Source: Schistosoma haematobium (Eukaryota > Platyhelminthes > Trematoda > Strigeidida > Schistosomatidae). Taken from it: a stretch of DNA of 64,000 bases. Position 1 is the stretch's first letter. Each line of letters opens with the position of its first letter. The stretch is taken from the NCBI RefSeq assembly GCF_000699445.3, contig NC_067199.1, positions 29,658,402-29,722,401 on the forward strand, read 5' to 3'. A program made the position numbers and the translations under genes. This document shows positions 15,101-25,112 of the stretch, one piece after another. A model generated the notes under the pieces. That model searched no databases. It had not been told where the DNA came from and worked only from the letters and a program-made list of their open reading frames with translations.

Positions 15101-15493
15101 TCTTTTTTGACTACAGGGAACTTTATGAACGATCTTCATAATTCTTCCCACTATTTACTTGTTTCCCCTCATTTTTTCCGTTTATTTTCACTACTTGCAT
15201 ATTTATAGTGATTATTCACAAGGTATTACATAATAATTATTATTATTTTATTATTATTGATAATGACGATTCTACGTAGTAGGTGATTTACAAACAATAG
15301 ATAGGTGTTTACTTACTCTTGGAGGTGCAGCACGAAGAAAGTCTGATCCTAACGGTAATCTAAAATGTCATTTCTTCTCAGTGCCAGATTAGTCCCTGTG
15401 TTCGTTCCGAAAATTTGCTACCAGCGACATTACATTTTAACATCTAGTCAGTCACATAGATGAAAACCTCACCACTTACACACTGGCATCACA

Positions 15494-15542
<49 letters not shown>

Positions 15543-18500
15543 CAAGATATAATAATCAATAGACTAAGTGTCAGTTACGTAACACTGCCATGTAATTAAC
15601 TTGTTTGCTTATCATTTACAAAAAAATTTCAGTTGACCCAATATTTTTCACATATATAAATTAAAAACAAGATTGTTCACTTGTGTATCTTATACGGGTT
15701 TACCAAGAAATTTTTGTTTACATATAAAAACATTTTACGATTGTCATTCAGCATTGTTAGATCGCTGTCACTGAAAATATCTATCACACTGATCTGTATT
15801 AAGTTAATAAACCATTAAAATAAGAATTATTTGGCAATTATTAAACTACTTGACCAGTGATATGTTGAAAAATAAATATGTCCTCTGTTATAAATGTAAC
15901 ATGCATAACATTGCTTTTTAGTTCCAATCGATTCTTGACTACCTATAGCCAATACCGGAATCAACGTGATAAAACTTTAGATGGAATGTCCATATGTGCT
16001 TATTTATTCCTCCTGTTGATTGCTTTAAAAACCAGGGCATAAACTATCTGTAATTAGTATACTACAATCTAATTTTTATCGTCTTCACTCCGTTATTCAG
16101 TGTTCATCGAATTCTGTAAATAAATGCATCAAGCACGCAAACAAAGTCTATTGAATAAAATCTATTTTCCAAAACTTTTTACCACATTCACTGCATAGCA
16201 GAAATTTTTCACTTTGCAACCTTAAAAGGTCAAAAGCACAGCCTAATAAAAATACAATAGACATGCTCTATGACTAGCTAGTATCGATGAATAGCTGTAT
16301 CTTCCGTTGTCGTTTTTTTCTAATTCTCAGACGCGTTACTTATCAAGATTTATGTGCTATTACCCCCGTGGAAGAAAATTCTATGTCACACCATATGCAG
16401 GCTCGACTTCAGGTATGTTCATTGTTAGTTGTTTTATTTTGATCCTCGAGTAACCTAATCAGTATATATTTTTTTGTTCTAACGGTACACTATTTAACCT
16501 TTGCTCCAAAATTCTTTCAAATATGTAGAATGACAGTATAGATGAGTTTCCTTTTATTATAATTTTTGAAAATGCTTCTTTATTTTCTGTACACTACTAC
16601 TATGTTTGCCGAAGCTTTTTTCTACCTTATCCATGTAGCCATCGTATTATTATTTCTCCCTAAGTTATAGGTAGAAAGCCATCAGTTATTAGGCTTGGTA
16701 AGTCTTTCCTTGCATTGCACCTCGTTTCTTGTGGTGATGTGTCATTTATAGCTGTCAGTAAACCGATTGCTGACAGAGGATGTCTTTTAAGATCATTAGG
16801 TTAGTTCCTCTTTCTAAACTACAATAGCTCCGAGTTTTTTTGTATAGAATCCCGTCCCAATTATAATCTGTGATATTGCCAACATAAGCTAGAACTTCAT
16901 TCAAAAACTTCCTTCCTTATACTGCTTTATTTCGTTTCCTCTTGAATGGACTCTGTCTATTTAAATAAACCAAACCTGAGAGTGTCAGTTTCGTTTTATG
17001 TCGACAATTTGAGTTCATTTACATTACTTAAATTAACAAAAGACTAGATATCATCAATCTTTAAAAGAATGTGTGAATACAAACTGACTAGTAAAACCAT
17101 CGGCAATAGAACTTTTGATTGTTTCACGACACTACATTCCCCCCTCTCCCGATTTATTTGACCTTTTCACGCCGCTTCACGACAGTAAATAGTGGTTTAT
17201 GATTTTAAACATTCAATAGGTAACCAACTTCTTTTAATGTTATATTTTATGATAATGGTGACTCAATTCCTAAGGTGTTCAGCCTTCAACCGCTATGTCT
17301 CAAGTTTGAACCTCGAGCTCTGTCCACTTCAATTTGGGTAACCGGATAGTATCACTAGCCTTCATGCTTAAGGTATTTCTCGAAACCAAGTGCACAAATT
17401 GTACCTGATAAATGAATGAATGACGAAATTATCTTATGAACGTTAATTATTATCCTTTCCTAAATTGTTACTCAAGTTAGTAGTTATAATAATTCAACTC
17501 ATCACTATTGATTGTAACCTAATTCTAATGATTTGGCTATTTATGGATTTTAACACTTTAGTTGATTTATTTGTCATTTTATTCTAAATAAAATATTTTG
17601 TACTCCAACTTTCTTATGCCTAGTGTTTTACATAGATGAGTTTATGCCTAAATAACATCGTATATTTAACAATAAAGTCGTGTTGTAGAAATATATTACC
17701 ATATTTCTAGTCACCGAATAAAATATGTCTTATTACCTTCTATACATAACTAGGGAAATTCTGGAAATAATGTAAATGTACCTCGTGGAAGAAGTGTTTT
17801 AATGTCCATACTTGAACAATGTTATCGGTTCACTTTAGGCTCAATTGCTGGTGCATTCGGAGCTACTGCCGTCTATCCAATCGATCTTGTTAAGACAAGA
17901 ATGCAAAATCAACGTGCTACTGGATCAACTACGGGTGAACTTATGTATAAAAATAGCTGGGATTGTTTTCGTAAAGTTATTCGGTAAGCTTTTAAAGTGT
18001 ATCTTTTTTTATAATTTTCATTGAAATGATCACCTCTTTAAGTTAAATCCTACTAACCAATGATTCCATTTTGGAAGTTTTACCAGTTTGAGTTGTTTCC
18101 GGGCGTACTATTTTTTAATTGCTTTGGTCACATACTTTTCGTTAACTGAATTCCTGTCATTGAGCACTTACACCTTTGTAATTAATTCGAGCATTTTATC
18201 TTCTGAGGTTTATACAACAATATCACAATATTCCAATTCTAGAATATTTCTATTGTTTAAATTACAGGCTGGTCTTAGCTTAAACCATCAGTGAAAACTA
18301 AGAGCCACCAGACAGCTGACTCGTCCTAGTATGAGACTTCTCAGTAGTCCACATCCTTTAGTTCTTCGTGACAAGTAATGGAGTTCGGCCATGTTGTGTG
18401 TGAGAAAGTTATCCACTGTAGACAATGTAAATTAGTCGCGCAATATGGCGGATCGATCAAAGTTAGACATCCACACCACTGAATGCCTTCTTACTGATCT

Positions 18501-21500
18501 GGAGATTAAGCGTTTGGACGTAGCCAAGGTTCCTGGGTTCAATCTCTGATGGAATTGCGATCGCTCACTTCTGAACAGTCTTACACTAGGACGAATCAGC
18601 TATTCAATGCTTTCTCGTTTTCCGTGGCGGTCTGTCTAAGGTCAGTGTGTGATTTAAGCCGTGAAAATTCTTCACTCTCCATAAAGATTTTATACTGGTC
18701 GCAATATTTATAAATCAAAGTATGTCATATAGAAGACAACCGGTATGTTGAAACATTCGAAGTCACTGGCAAGTGGACTGAGCCATGTTGGTAGGTGTAG
18801 ACTACCTGGTTGGGGACCGCGAGATGATAGCAACCGATGGTTAGAGACCCTGAATGACATGGCTCAAAACCGTTGGCAATGGCGCAGGTGCATACACTCT
18901 TTGTGTTCTCCCAAATTTTGATCTCCTTATTCCTCCTTGTCTTTTTTTTCTCTTCCCAAATTTATTTCACTGTATTATACTCTTTAAATAACATCTCCAA
19001 ACACTGATTTTCCTAATTACTGCTTATACTCTTATTACCTCTACCACTACGGGATTTGAATCGACTACTGCATCTGTGTGATAATGTGATGTGGCAACTC
19101 GAACTGATGTACGTACGTACGAAGTTCTACGTTGTTACTGACTGACTGACTGAAACATTCGTAGGTCACTTTTTATGACGCTGCACTTTCTACATTACTA
19201 TAACTTCGGAACTCTAATCAAGTTCTAGATAGTTTTATATTCTAAATTGATTTCTCAAATCGTATTCAACAGGACTTAATATTCGAATAACCATCGATCA
19301 CAATAGCGTAAGTCTATACACTCTTTGTCTTCCCTTAAACCGTGAGATTAATTCTTTCTTCATGTATTATATCCGTATATGAAATCTTTCTGTTATATAT
19401 TACTACCATTGAAGTAACTACTTCTATGAATTCGGTATTCAGCTTGTTGTGCTAATAAGGTGTGGCAACCTAGGCCGATGCCTATATGTGCCTGGTCCTA
19501 TGTTGTAGCTGACTAACTGACATCAAAACTCACTAAACATATTCACTTCAAGGTAACTAGTGTATATAATTTCTTAACCTTTTCAAAAGTAATTCAAAGT
19601 GTGTAAATGTCTACATTAATACTTTCCATTTCCCGTTAATCTACTGTGACTTTTTTAAATTGATTTAATAATAGTATTCATGAGTAAATTGAAGTTAGAC
19701 CACTATGAAAAACCTGGAAGCACTGGATGTCCGTTTCGTCCGAGTATGGGACTCCTCAGCAGTGCGCAACCATTACACTAAAATTTACTGAAAGATATAC
19801 ATTTTGTTCATAGAAAAATTTTTTTGTAACTACACTTGTTCTTACAGGATGTACATATGTTTGTAAATAAAGTATTATTCTGGTGTAAATGTAAGTTTTA
19901 CAAGCTGGCAAACATCTATAGATTAAAAAATAGATTAAACCACTCTTAAATGTAAAACAATTTGTTCTTTTGACAAATTTCGATAACGCAACGAAAAGAG
20001 GATTATCAGAATTATGTGATATATTTGCACAATCCGATCACACATATACTTGTTAAGACATTTTTATATGAAAATTAAAAGGTCAACTAGACATATTAAA
20101 TGTTAGCCATAACAGTCAGTCAGTAGGACCAGGCACATATGTACATAAAAACAGTGTGATTACCACTCTGGATAATAAATCAGTATTACCAGGGTAGGTT
20201 AAGGGTAAGGACAAATTGTTTTCGAACCCATCTCGCGGGAGGCGGGATCGTGAATGCGCAATGCTAAGGAGTCTCATACTAAAATGAAACGGCCGTTTTC
20301 CATGGTGGTCTAGCTTCAGTTGACTCATGATTTCAAATATTGAAATCACTAAAATCTCCACAAAACCCCTTCACATAAAGATAGTTTCAGTTTCTGTATA
20401 GCCAATGCGTCAATAAACCTTAGTATACGCCCTTGAAGGGTTTTGTACAACACTGCAAAGGCTGACTTGATATCAACCTTACGACCAGTCTCAACCAAAT
20501 GTTTCGCAATGGAGGAAGATATCTGTCTATCCTGTGACCATTGGAATTCGTTTGTTTCTGTAGACTGCTCTTTAATCTCTTCAATACATTTTGTTGTTGT
20601 TTTTCTCTTACTCTTACTTTTTCATTGTTCAGTTTATAAGATATCAGTCGTAAAATTAAATGTCGCATGTACATATTTTTTTACTTTTAAATCTGTCAAT
20701 AATTTCTTGAATTTGATTACATTTCTCTCATTCTTTATGTGTCTAATAAATTTGTTAGTTTAACGACTCATTTTTAATAAAAAGAATAAAATTTCAAGTA
20801 TTCTTTAGCTTATAGTAAGTTGGGATTATCATTTTAATGTGTAAATAGTTAGTTTATTTTGTAATTATGAATTATTTCATTAATTTAGTTCATTCGTATT
20901 AATCTTCCAAAATCATCGATCATTGGTCTTCTGATAGCTTCGCTTGGCGATCTATCTGGTTGGTTATCAGTCGTAAATTTTTGCCTAGTAATCGGTTATT
21001 TTATTTGAGTAATGTGATGTATGAATGACACAAGTTCATATGCTTATTTATTAACTAATTAATGTCGTCAAATGTAGCGATCACTGATCGATTAGTTGCA
21101 TAATTTTACTGTTAAAAAATGCAAATCATGGTTTAACTTCATAGAAACTTTTAGCCTCGTGATTATTACAACTAACAGTGGAGAATAGTTGTAGCTCAAG
21201 ATGAGAATTTTGATGATATTATGTTTTGTTGATCAAATCACTAGATGTCTAATTAATTAGCTTGATTTCCGTCCCCTAGACAGTTCAGTTTGTTCTTGGA
21301 AAAGTATAACCTTCACTATTTTTATCGATACTATTCCCTCAATATCTTGTATATCTTTTTTTCACCCTGTAATTTTTTAGATTTGAAGGATTTTTCGGTC
21401 TGTACCGAGGTTTAGGACCACAGATATTAGGTGTTGCACCAGAAAAAGCGATTAAACTTACCGTCAATGATTTAGTTCGTGATCAATTTACAAAACCGAA

Positions 21501-24500
21501 TGGTGATATCTCAATATATGCTGAAATATTATCTGGAAGTTGTGCAGGAGCAAGTCAAGTAATTTTTACTAATCCTTTGGAAATTGTAAAAATACGACTT
21601 CAAGTTGCTGGAGAAATCGCTGATACAAGGCGTCTATCATCCTTCTCAGTAAGATATGTATTTCAGTTAACCTTTATGAATTGTCTGGTACAATATTTAT
21701 ACAGGTACTCGAACCTATAAACCCTAAATTGTCTGCGACCAACTAATTGACACTATGTGATGAGTCACATTAGTGTTTTTCGTATTTTAAAGTTAAAAAA
21801 TGAAAACTCAAAGAACAGAATAAAATTAATTGTAGAGTCTAGACACATGAATTCATTCATTTTAATGTCTATAAACTGCCCACAAGCATGATTTGATTTT
21901 CCGATTGTTTCCAACATTAATAATAAACGTGTTGGGTATCTGGATCACATGTACTTGTATGCATTTAAAGACTAGATTAATCCTTTCTGATCAACATTCC
22001 TATGTTTTGTATAATAGATGTTCATTGACTTCTACCATCTAGTTTTTAAAAGTAGTTCCCAGTGAGGTTGTTTAATTGGATGTTTATTTTCAATCATTTA
22101 TTAATATTTAAACAAAGTTGTTATTTCGCTAATGCAATGAGAAGACGAAGTTTATCAGAATTATGTGATATATTTGCGCAATACATTTCGGACAATCTGA
22201 TCACATATAAAAATCTCTTAACAAGTATATGCGTGATCAGATTGTTCGAAATGTATTGTGCAAATATATCACATAATTCTGATAAACTTCGTCTTCTCAT
22301 TGGATTATCGAAATTTATCAAAGGGACTAATTGTTTTAAAGTTGTTATTGAAAATACATTTGTTTCCTTTCAAAATTGAGCAAAAATGATTCGATTACCG
22401 CTAATTTAAATTTACTATTAATTGAAGTTTACACAGTGACTGATTTTAAAAATGTTGAAGTACGTATATACAGAATCTGTATAATTACTATGAACAATTA
22501 TAGATTTTAAAAACTACCAGAAACAGTTTGATGACCACTCTCAACTTATCTGGGTTTTTTTTCTTTTTGTACTGTAACAGGTTGTCAAAGATTTAGGACT
22601 TTTCGGGCTTTACAAAGGATCACGAGCTTGTTTTTTACGTGATATCCCATTTTCAGCTATATATTTTACTTCATATAGCCATTTGAAAAAGTATTTTGCA
22701 AATGAAAATGGTTGTAATTCATCAACAAGCTTATTACTGGCCGCAACAATTTCTGGAGTTCCTGCAGCATTTTTAGCCACACCAGCAGATGTAATCAAGA
22801 CAAGATTACAGGTACTAATTATGTACTTCACCTACCTTTTGATCACGTTTGTTACCTACTGAGTTGCTTATTATATGTAATCATTGATTATTCAGTTATT
22901 ATGAATTATATTGTGAAATGTATTCAATTCATATCCACTGTATTGATTTGACTGAGATATTGTTAAATTGACATTCTGACCTAATCACATGTAACCATTT
23001 GATTTCTCTGACAATTTTCATGTTAGTGTACATCAAAATTAAAGTTAACAAACTATATAAAAGAAAACAAGTTGATTTCAAGCACTAACAATCTCGTCCC
23101 TATTGCTTCTAAATATTTAGTCCTTCAAATGATATTAATGAGAAGTATAATTTAACATACAAAAAAGGAACGAACAAGCAACAAATTAAATTAAAAGGTA
23201 TAAACCGAACCTATGTTTATTACTTAATGAAGTGAAAGTTTTTAGTCTCTAAAACGTTATACTCTTAGTTCTTTTCAAGAACTGGGATCTCATTCTTATC
23301 AATAAACTGGCTAAATTGTTTTAAAAAGTAAACTGAACTGAATTTGCTTTTATTTAACTTAAAAATAGCACTCGTAAGATAAATTAAAAACCAGCACCGT
23401 CTTATTATACCAGATTGTGGGAAACACGTGCAGAATCAAACCCAAGTGGAGCATGGTCAGTGTTGTTCAGATCCTCAATACATAACTACTGCATTATTAG
23501 ACATTAGATCTACCTTCGAATCGTTATTCAGAAATATGTTTCTTGTCTTTTCGGGGAAACTATTCATAGGAAAGATCTGCACAAATGTAAAGGAGTGTGA
23601 TCATCAGTTGCTTTCTGAAAACAGCTTCGGAGTGAGTACACATGGATAGTATAGATCTGTTAACGTGAAGCGATAATGTTCGACTGTGGCCAGGTTAAAT
23701 TGTATTGCGTTTCCATCCAATCACTTAAATATTGTCAAAACCCCGTGTAATCACTTGGTGATTAGCACTCATAAGTGTAGCATATGTTTTACATGGTCGA
23801 AGTGTGAAATATTTTTTAAGTGGTTAGCAGGTCTATATGCCTTCTTTCACTCTTAGTAATCAATCTTTTGGATTAGTCACCAAAAAGACCCTATATTTAA
23901 ACGGTTGCTCTTACATTAGTATAATAAACAATACCACTCTTGGTACTGTTTAAATGGACGTCTGTCAATCTAGTCCAATTTCGGCACCTTTTAAATATGA
24001 AATGTCAGTTGTACAGAAAAAAATTTGAAATAAAATTCTGGTAGGAAGATCTTAGAAAAACTAACAAATCGTCATTTTTTTAAGTTGTAATATACGATTA
24101 AATTCTATCATTATAACTATAATTCACTATATTTTATTAGGTTGTAGCGCGTACAGGTCAAACAACATATACAGGAGTAATTGATGCGGCTAGAAAAATT
24201 TGGCGTGAAGAAGGTGGTCGGGCATTCTGGAAGGGATCTGGTGCTCGCGTATTTCGATCTAGTCCACAGTTTGGAGTGACACTTTTATCATATGAAACAC
24301 TTCAAAGATATCTCAACTTTGATTTTGGTGGAAGGTACTTTTCACATTTCATCGGCCTTTTCTCTTTTTGTATATATTTCTTGTCCATTTTTCTCTCGTC
24401 TTTGATTTCTCTTAATCGTAAACTTTTCTATACATTTGTGGTATATTTCAGAATCAATAACTTAACCCACATGTGACGTAGTGTAATATACTTCTCTGAT

Positions 24501-25112
24501 TAAGTTACATCAATAAATAATAGTTCAAGGAACTTCGACCTCGCTGAGAATTATCGAAGATTTTTTTATGATCTCTCTATGACGGTTATGGTCATGAGTC
24601 ACTGGTATTCCAAAAAATTTTTATAATAGTCGGTGTTGTTAATAATTTCTATGATGTATTTATGTCAACGAGTCTTAGTAGTAACCAATACGTATTTTGC
24701 TGCTAGAATTTTATTGGTCAAGTTACATTGTAATCTTTAGTATAAGTGACTCGACATCTCTTACGTAATAATTTAACGTTATTTGGTTAGATGTGGCAAT
24801 AGGTTAGAAGGTTGAGATCTTGATTGGCACGATTTATGTGATTTATATGATAACCATATATTATTTTTTAATTAGTTCTTCAGTCTATTATTATTTTTTC
24901 TTATTGATGATTTTACCATAAACCTAAAATTTACTCATCATTCGAAAATTAATCTGTTTTTTAGAGAACTCTCTGGTAAACCAATTAATTGTCATACTTC
25001 AGTATTTCCAACTAATCCTGATCATATTGGCGGTTATCAATATGCAACAACCACATTTTGTGGTATTGAATCACGTTTAGGATTATGCTTTCCAAAATAT
25101 GCATTGAATTAA
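825..25112 (+). CDS. SLC25A12/SLC25A13-like: Ca2+-binding mitochondrial aspartate/glutamate carrier (Aralar/citrin family), 5'-partial, 11 exons in window
   Basis: Exchanges matrix aspartate for cytosolic glutamate plus H+ in the malate-aspartate shuttle; an N-terminal EF-hand domain in the intermembrane space senses Ca2+. Exons: 825-940, 3424-3563, 4472-4618, 7391-7535, 14252-14345, 16331-16412, 17754-17983, 21381-21648, 22581-22811, 24141-24334, 24965-25112. All junctions are GT-AG and all phases agree, giving 597 residues plus TAA at 25110-25112. Residues 1-241 are the EF-hand region (start reads [14 protein letters not shown]). Residues 262-550 hold three carrier repeats with signatures PIDLVKTRM (283-291), PLEIVKIRL (383-391) and PADVIKTRL (475-483). 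The C-terminus keeps the family NPDHIGGY segment. Human members have about 675 residues, so the first 75-80 are upstream; exon 1 here starts inside a codon. I cannot separate SLC25A12 from SLC25A13, which is expected for an invertebrate single-copy ancestor. Introns are full of retroelements, but no exon is interrupted. Confidence 0.96.
1005..1145 (+). mobile_element. Sm-alpha-type SINE, degenerate
   Basis: tRNA-like part with GGATTCGAGTCCC, then a hammerhead-like module at 1092-1137: stem I ATCCAG, core CTGACGAG. The GAAA position reads CGATGC and stem II is lost. In the intron after the first carrier exon in the window. Confidence 0.65.
1690..2030 (+). repeat. Dispersed repeat with internal (TA)n, copy 1
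   Basis: Similar to 5880-6190 on both sides of its TA run: CAATCATACAGGATCAAGCC versus CATTATACAAGATCACGCC before it, and TTCATTTATTCTTTGTTCGG versus TTCATTTATTCTTCTTTCGG after it. No coding content recognised. Confidence 0.65.
1897..1972. repeat. (TA)n microsatellite
   Basis: About 38 uninterrupted TA units, longest in the window. Confidence 0.97.
2161..3423. other. Carrier intron, unique-looking sequence
   Basis: AT-rich with no recognised gene, RNA or element, except the branch/acceptor end before 3424. Confidence 0.5.
3424..3563 (+). CDS. Aralar/citrin exon 2 in window
   Basis: Acceptor ACGCCTAG, donor GTAAAA. It encodes residues 39-85, including [20 protein letters not shown]. This matches the citrin segment around VQLHFGKERKRHLTYAEF. 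The frame joins exon 1 as a split Asp codon and ends on a whole codon. Confidence 0.93.
4472..4618 (+). CDS. Aralar/citrin exon 3 in window
   Basis: Acceptor GATATAG, donor GTAAGT; 49 whole codons (residues 86-134). It holds a near-canonical EF loop [12 protein letters not shown]. Vertebrate citrins have a degenerate loop at this place, so Ca2+ binding here could differ. Confidence 0.93.
5880..6190 (+). repeat. Dispersed repeat with internal (TA)n, copy 2
   Basis: Pairs with 1690-2030. The TA run sits at the same internal place, so the microsatellite belongs to the repeat unit. Confidence 0.65.
6067..6106. repeat. (TA)n microsatellite
   Basis: About 20 units inside the dispersed repeat. Confidence 0.96.
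6449..6971 (-). mobile_element. Retroposon, same family as 29399-29876
   Basis: Plus strand starts with the reverse complement of the A-rich tail (TTTTATTTATTTAAACAC) and matches the 29.4 kb element over its length. It contains GGTTGGTGG-region sequence absent there and a (GA)n run at 6918-6936. Lies in the carrier intron 4619-7390. No clear TSD. Confidence 0.75.
7391..7535 (+). CDS. Aralar/citrin exon 4 in window
   Basis: Acceptor TTACTAG, donor GTTAGT. Residues 135-182 plus one base of the next codon. It contains [20 protein letters not shown], equivalent to citrin [20 protein letters not shown]. Confidence 0.93.
8441..8690. mobile_element. Palindromic SINE-HH: two 3' halves head to head
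   Basis: 8441-8552 is an antisense 3' half, ending at the hammerhead (GTTTCGCCCTAAT). 8570-8690 is a sense 3' half, starting AATACTAGGACGAAACGG. The arms are about 110 bp. tRNA-like part absent. In the carrier intron 7536-14251. Confidence 0.78.
8691..10534. other. Carrier intron between palindromic SINE and RTE
   Basis: AT-rich; no element or gene recognised. Confidence 0.5.
10535..10547. repeat. TSD of the RTE copy (3' side)
   Basis: TGTCGATTGAGTC, matched at the 5' side by TGTTGATTGAGTC at 13764-13776 (12 of 13 identical). Confidence 0.8.
10556..12820 (-). CDS. RTE reverse transcriptase ORF (754 residues)
   Basis: Long intact frame. The start carries the last endonuclease block [12 protein letters not shown] motifs in order: [46 protein letters not shown] (first catalytic Asp), [13 protein letters not shown], and [11 protein letters not shown] with the catalytic Asp pair. 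After RT comes the RTE C-terminal block [12 protein letters not shown] and [18 protein letters not shown]. The listed ATG is probably internal: the biological ORF continues upstream into the endonuclease across a frameshift at a poly(T) run (12833-12843). No host function. Confidence 0.93.
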   Translation of the reverse strand: MEDVRTRRGADVASDHHLVVANLKLKLKKNWTSGQTAIQRFNTAFLRDTDKLNEFKIALNNRFQAFQDLLKEEETTMEDNWKGIKETLTSTCQEVLGLKKHHHKEWISIETLDKIKERKNKKTAINNSRTRAEKVQAQAEYIEANKQVKRSIRADRKKYVEELATTAEKAAREGNMKQLYDTTKKLSGKYSKPERPVKDKEGKPITEIQQQRNRWVEYFEELLNRPAPMNPPNIEAAHTDLPIDVNPPTTEEIRMAVRQIKNGKAAGPDNIPAEALKSDVEVTTSMLYPLFKKTWEEEQVPMDWKEGHLIKIPKKGDLSKCENYRGITLLSIPGKVFNRVLLNRMKDAVDAQLRDQQAGFRKDRSCTDQIATLRIIVEQSVEWNSSLYINFIDYEKAFDSVDRRTLWKLLRHYGVPEKIVNIIRNSYDGLQCKVVHGGQLTDAFQVRTGVRQGCLLSPFLFLLVVDWIMKTSTSERKHGIQWTAQNQLDDLDFADDLALLSRTREQIQIKTANVAAVSASVGLSIHKGKTKVLKFKAENSNPITLDGETLEDVESFTYLGSIVDRHGGSDADVKARIGKARAAFLQLKNIWNSKQLSTNIKVRIFNTNVKAILLYGAETWRTTTTTIKKVQVFINSCLRKILNIHWPDTISNSLLWERTNQLPAEEEIGKRRWKWIGHTLRKSSNCITRQALTWNPEGKRKRGRPKNTLRRIIEADMKRMNYNWKELERIAQDRVGWRMLVSDLCSFTRSNRCK
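12821..13576 (-). pseudogene. RTE endonuclease (APE type) region, frameshifted
   Basis: Two overlapping frames cover one AP-endonuclease-like domain. The upstream frame starts [20 protein letters not shown] and carries [14 protein letters not shown] and [10 protein letters not shown]. The downstream frame carries [15 protein letters not shown] and [11 protein letters not shown]. The switch falls in a (TG)n run near 13297-13310. A second shift to the RT frame falls in the T11 run at 12833-12843. Both sites are simple repeats, which fits slippage after insertion (or sequencing error). Confidence 0.88.
13764..13776. repeat. TSD of the RTE copy (5' side)
   Basis: TGTTGATTGAGTC; partner of 10535-10547. 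It fixes the element 5' end at about 13763. Confidence 0.8.
14252..14345 (+). CDS. Aralar/citrin exon 5 in window
   Basis: Acceptor AATTCTAG, donor GTAAGT. Residues 183-213 plus two bases of the next codon, including [13 protein letters not shown], which matches citrin QVTPMEVDILFQL. Confidence 0.92.
14541..14697 (+). mobile_element. Short tRNA-derived SINE with AAATAAATAAA tail
   Basis: B box GGTTCGAGCCC, then CGGTTTGGGCAACCGGGTAG, then a tail ATATAAATAAATAAA. A possible TSD CATCATA lies at 14521-14527 and 14703-14709. No hammerhead. Shares its tail block with the 29.4 kb retroposon. Confidence 0.72.
14700..16330. other. Carrier intron
   Basis: The 111-codon frame at 14775-15110 shows no known protein. 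Its end contains a minus-strand B-box-like GGTTCGAATCCCC near 15060, possibly a decayed SINE. Then the TA microsatellite at 15495-15538. Otherwise nothing recognised. Confidence 0.45.
15495..15538. repeat. (TA)n microsatellite
   Basis: About 22 units in the carrier intron 14346-16330. Confidence 0.96.
16331..16412 (+). CDS. Aralar/citrin exon 6 in window (linker)
   Basis: Acceptor AATTCTCAG, donor GTATGT. Residues 214-241; [16 protein letters not shown] corresponds to the RLTLADIERIAPLEE helix region that leads into the carrier domain. Confidence 0.9.
17265..17405 (+). mobile_element. Short tRNA-derived SINE, degraded
   Basis: Related to 14541-14697: AGTTTGAACC in the B-box place, AATTTGGGTAACCGGATAGT, and CTAGCCTTCATGCTTA. 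The tail is replaced by AATGAATGAATGA-like sequence. Confidence 0.65.
17754..17983 (+). CDS. Aralar/citrin exon 7 in window (carrier repeat 1)
   Basis: Acceptor ATAACTAG, donor GTAAGC. Residues 242-317 plus two bases. It holds [20 protein letters not shown] and the signature PIDLVKTRM. The in-frame ATG at 17802 is internal, because sequence upstream of it is coding and in phase with exon 6. Confidence 0.95.
18266..18680. mobile_element. Old SINE-HH, sense unit with an inverted 3' piece on its left
   Basis: 18266-18350 antisense hammerhead/3' region. 18352-18680 sense leader (TTAGTCGCGCAATATGGCGG), tRNA-like part with GGTTCAATCT and a decayed hammerhead (ACACTAGGACGAATC). In the carrier intron 17984-21380. 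Confidence 0.65.
18768..19150 (+). mobile_element. 5'-truncated non-LTR retrotransposon 3' end with (ACTG)n tail
   Basis: Carries the last about 40 codons of a LINE ORF, read from 18780 to TGA at 18919: [20 protein letters not shown] and [17 protein letters not shown]. This is followed by a 3' UTR and ACTGACTGACTG. It is flanked by 18749-18767 and 19151-19170 (TGAAACATTCG then AAGTCACT or TAGGTCACT), a near-perfect TSD of 19-20 bp. Different from the SR2-like family, but the ending and repeat tail are also RTE-like. Confidence 0.8.
19290..19525 (+). mobile_element. Second, older 3' UTR fragment of the (ACTG)n-tailed LINE
   Basis: Repeats the 3' UTR of the 18.77 kb element: CATACACTCTTTG-like start, then GGTGTGGCAACCTAGGCCGA and GCTGACTAACTGAC. 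Diverged, with no coding part left. A further short antisense tail piece lies at about 20108-20145. Confidence 0.7.
19675..19790 (-). mobile_element. SINE-HH 3' half with nearly intact hammerhead
   Basis: Minus strand. Hammerhead at 19720-19765: stem I GCACTG/CAGTGC, CTGAGGA, stem II GTCC/GGAC and GAAA intact. Stem III is AC-GGAC-AT, so the 15.2-16.2 pair is lost and the site is AUC. The tRNA part is truncated. Confidence 0.75.
19955..20060 (+). repeat. Half-copy of the foldback repeat family
   Basis: GATTATCAGAATTATGTGAT and ATATTTGCACAATCCGATCA match one arm of the hairpin at 22.1 kb. No second arm. Confidence 0.7.
20150..20385 (+). mobile_element. SINE-HH, degraded
   Basis: TTCGAACCC in the B-box place, GCGGGATCGTGAATGCGCA, hammerhead core CTAAGGA, TGAAAC, then a 3' end of the second tail type (TTGACTCATGATTTCAA...ATCTCCACAAAACCCC). 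Confidence 0.7.
20400..20620 (-). pseudogene. Retroelement protein fragment, probably C-terminal region of a Penelope-like element
   Basis: An open minus-strand frame of about 70 codons without its own start reads [17 protein letters not shown], then [20 protein letters not shown] and [18 protein letters not shown]. This pattern (SSI.HL..TGH.vD...F and alaI) is typical of the GIY-YIG-proximal end of Penelope-like elements such as schistosome Cercyon. Assignment is from memory of the motif and is not certain. It lies just after a SINE-HH copy in a carrier intron. Confidence 0.45.
21381..21648 (+). CDS. Aralar/citrin exon 8 in window (carrier repeats 1-2)
   Basis: Acceptor AATTTTTTAG, donor GTAAGA. 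Residues 318-407, with [18 protein letters not shown] and the second signature PLEIVKIRL. These blocks are almost unchanged from vertebrate citrin. Confidence 0.96.
22135..22302. repeat. Long hairpin: 75-77 bp inverted repeat with 16-nt loop
   Basis: Left arm 22135-22209, loop 22210-22225, right arm 22226-22302. The arms differ by two substitutions and a 2-base indel. It lies in the carrier intron 21649-22580. Half-copies occur at 19955-20060 (plus) and 49672-49735 (minus), all sharing TTATCAGAATTATGTGATA or its complement, so this is a dispersed foldback repeat family. Confidence 0.85.
22581..22811 (+). CDS. Aralar/citrin exon 9 in window (carrier repeats 2-3)
   Basis: Acceptor CTGTAACAG, donor GTACTA; 77 whole codons (residues 408-484). 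It contains [14 protein letters not shown] and the third signature PADVIKTRL. Confidence 0.96.
22812..24140. other. Carrier intron
   Basis: Nothing recognised. The 73-codon frame at 23428-23649 lacks recognisable motifs. Confidence 0.5.
24141..24334 (+). CDS. Aralar/citrin exon 10 in window (carrier repeat 3)
   Basis: Acceptor TTTTATTAG, donor GTACTT. Residues 485-548 plus two bases, including [19 protein letters not shown], which is diagnostic for the family. Confidence 0.96.
24965..25112 (+). CDS. Aralar/citrin last exon with stop
   Basis: Acceptor TTTTTTAG. Residues 549-597 plus TAA at 25110-25112. [19 protein letters not shown] matches the citrin tail NPDHVGGYKLAVATFAGIE. No consensus AATAAA is seen close downstream; the nearest one noticed is at 26279. 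Confidence 0.95.

Noticed and set aside
14775..15110. 111-codon plus-strand frame in a carrier intron
   Set aside because: No known motif, and its end contains tRNA-SINE-like sequence; probably chance.
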